A program made the position numbers and the translations under genes. Under the pieces are notes generated by a model. That model searched no databases. It saw nothing but the letters and a program-made list of their open reading frames with translations, and had not been told where the DNA came from. 64,000 bases of DNA from Cyanoderma ruficeps (lineage: Eukaryota; Chordata; Aves; Passeriformes; Timaliidae): NCBI GenBank assembly GCA_008694505.1, contig VZDJ01000998.1:1-64000 (forward strand). Reading direction: 5' to 3'. Shown piece by piece: positions 63,042 to 64,000 of this stretch (the first letter of the stretch is position 1; every line of letters begins with the position of its first letter).

Positions 63042-63902
63042 CTGCAAGACAATATTACAGAGGTTAACAAGCGTCTCAGGGGCTCTGAACCTCACCTTTT
63101 CCTCACTTGTTCTCTCGGGTCTCTCTAGTTCCCAAAGTCTCTTAAGGATATCTAGTTTTATTGTCTTTAGAGACAATAAAATTATATGCCTGTTACGAGT
63201 GTTTGTTCAGCTAAACCCGGTTTGTTTAGTTAAGGATTAGAAACAAGCTACTAGGGATTACAGGATGGTGAAGAGGCAACGCCTGGCAAATTCTGTAGCA
63301 GCAGCAGCATGTGTTTAAGTGAAATATTTCACTTTGACAGATGCAGGTTTCAATCACACTAAGAAATGGGGCATTTTCACATGGAAGTGATGCTTATTTT
63401 TGAATAAAGAGGTTTTGCTACTGGGAAGTTACTTGGTTTTGAGGCAGGGGGAATGGTCTCATACCTTTCTCAGAGCCGTGGGATTGAGCACCAATCTAAA
63501 ATTTTATATATATGGGAGGAAACAGAATACTTTCTCCCTCCTCGCCTTCAGGCAGTTTAAACCATTTTTTTTATAAAATCAACATTTTTATGGTTATAAA
63601 ATACCGTGAATTTAAAAAAATGAACAGAATGTTACAAAATTTCACAGATGCTCTTGTAAATAAAAAGGGCCAAACACTTCTTCATTTCTTGTTTTTCCTT
63701 AACACGTGTTGCAAGTGAGAGATCTTCAGTTCTACATTAAATTTTTATCGCCATTTACTAAATGGCCATGGGTATAATTCAAATGGGTGGTCACAGAAAA
63801 CCAACAGGCTGAAATCTTCCAGGACAACAGTTAAAACATTACTATAATTACATTTTTAAAAAGTAATTTTATGTCATTGTTTACAAAAATAATGTTACCT
63901 AC

Positions 63903-64000
63903 TCTCCGTAATTCCAGTGAAAGGTACGAATGACCTGGAACTCTGTTGTTTCCTACTTTCATAGCTCTGATTCATGTCACTGAGCGCATATACAAAGGTC
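63903..64000 (-). CDS. TDGF1: EGF-CFC protein, upstream exon, cut by window edge
   Basis: The frame is open to the right edge and encodes the segment before the EGF domain, ending RSFVPFTGITE and one base of a split codon. The donor is GAGA|GTAGGT; it is chosen over GT three bases further on because only this gives the right phase for the EGF exon, joining as [12 protein letters not shown]. The acceptor may be within the last 20 bases (GCGCTCAG) or beyond the window. The signal peptide and start codon are not in the window. Confidence 0.7.

Overview
The window looks like bird nuclear DNA. The evidence is several CR1 LINE copies with the avian 3' end (tandem ATTCTATG-type terminus), avian-type LTR elements, an AT-rich CpG-poor background, and spliced vertebrate genes with long introns. 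One ambiguous base (N) lies at 18111. The genus cannot be told from this window.

Layout. 1-5388 appears to be the 3' part of an LTR element that runs off the left edge: a purine tract at 4845-4861, then an LTR at 4862-5388. The upstream part has no recognisable retroviral genes and holds a degenerate GT-rich minisatellite. 8344-14196 is a complete but decayed endogenous retrovirus with both LTRs, a tRNA-Trp-type primer site, gag and env remnants and a polypurine tract. It has no pol; in that place lies about 1 kb of unusual sequence with an Arg-rich ORF and a Cys-rich ORF. 16.3-21.1 kb holds the 3' exons of a minus-strand gene for a single-pass membrane protein that I do not recognise. The last four exons have good splice sites and matching phases; one or two weaker exons lie upstream. 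A further coding-like but broken stretch lies at 21.9-23.0 kb on the same strand. 33.1-34.6 kb is a complete two-exon minus-strand micro-gene of the FAM240 family. 60.4-64.0 kb is the 3' part (four coding exons) of a minus-strand EGF-CFC gene (TDGF1/Cripto-CFC1 family), which continues off the right edge. CR1 copies lie at 27.6-28.3, 40.3-40.8, 48.8-49.8 and 57.4 kb, and an avian LTR-type repeat at 44.8-45.5 kb. A perfect 54-bp inverted repeat lies at 44.1-44.6 kb. The rest is intergenic or intronic DNA in which I see no supportable gene.

Context. All three cellular genes point the same way (minus strand), in the order EGF-CFC, FAM240, unknown membrane protein. From memory, human TDGF1 and FAM240A are neighbours at 3p21.31, so the first pair looks like conserved synteny and favours TDGF1 and FAM240A as names. 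The EGF-CFC protein would be a GPI-anchored Nodal co-receptor. FAM240 proteins have no established function. Exon boundaries were set by hand from splice consensus and reading-frame phase.
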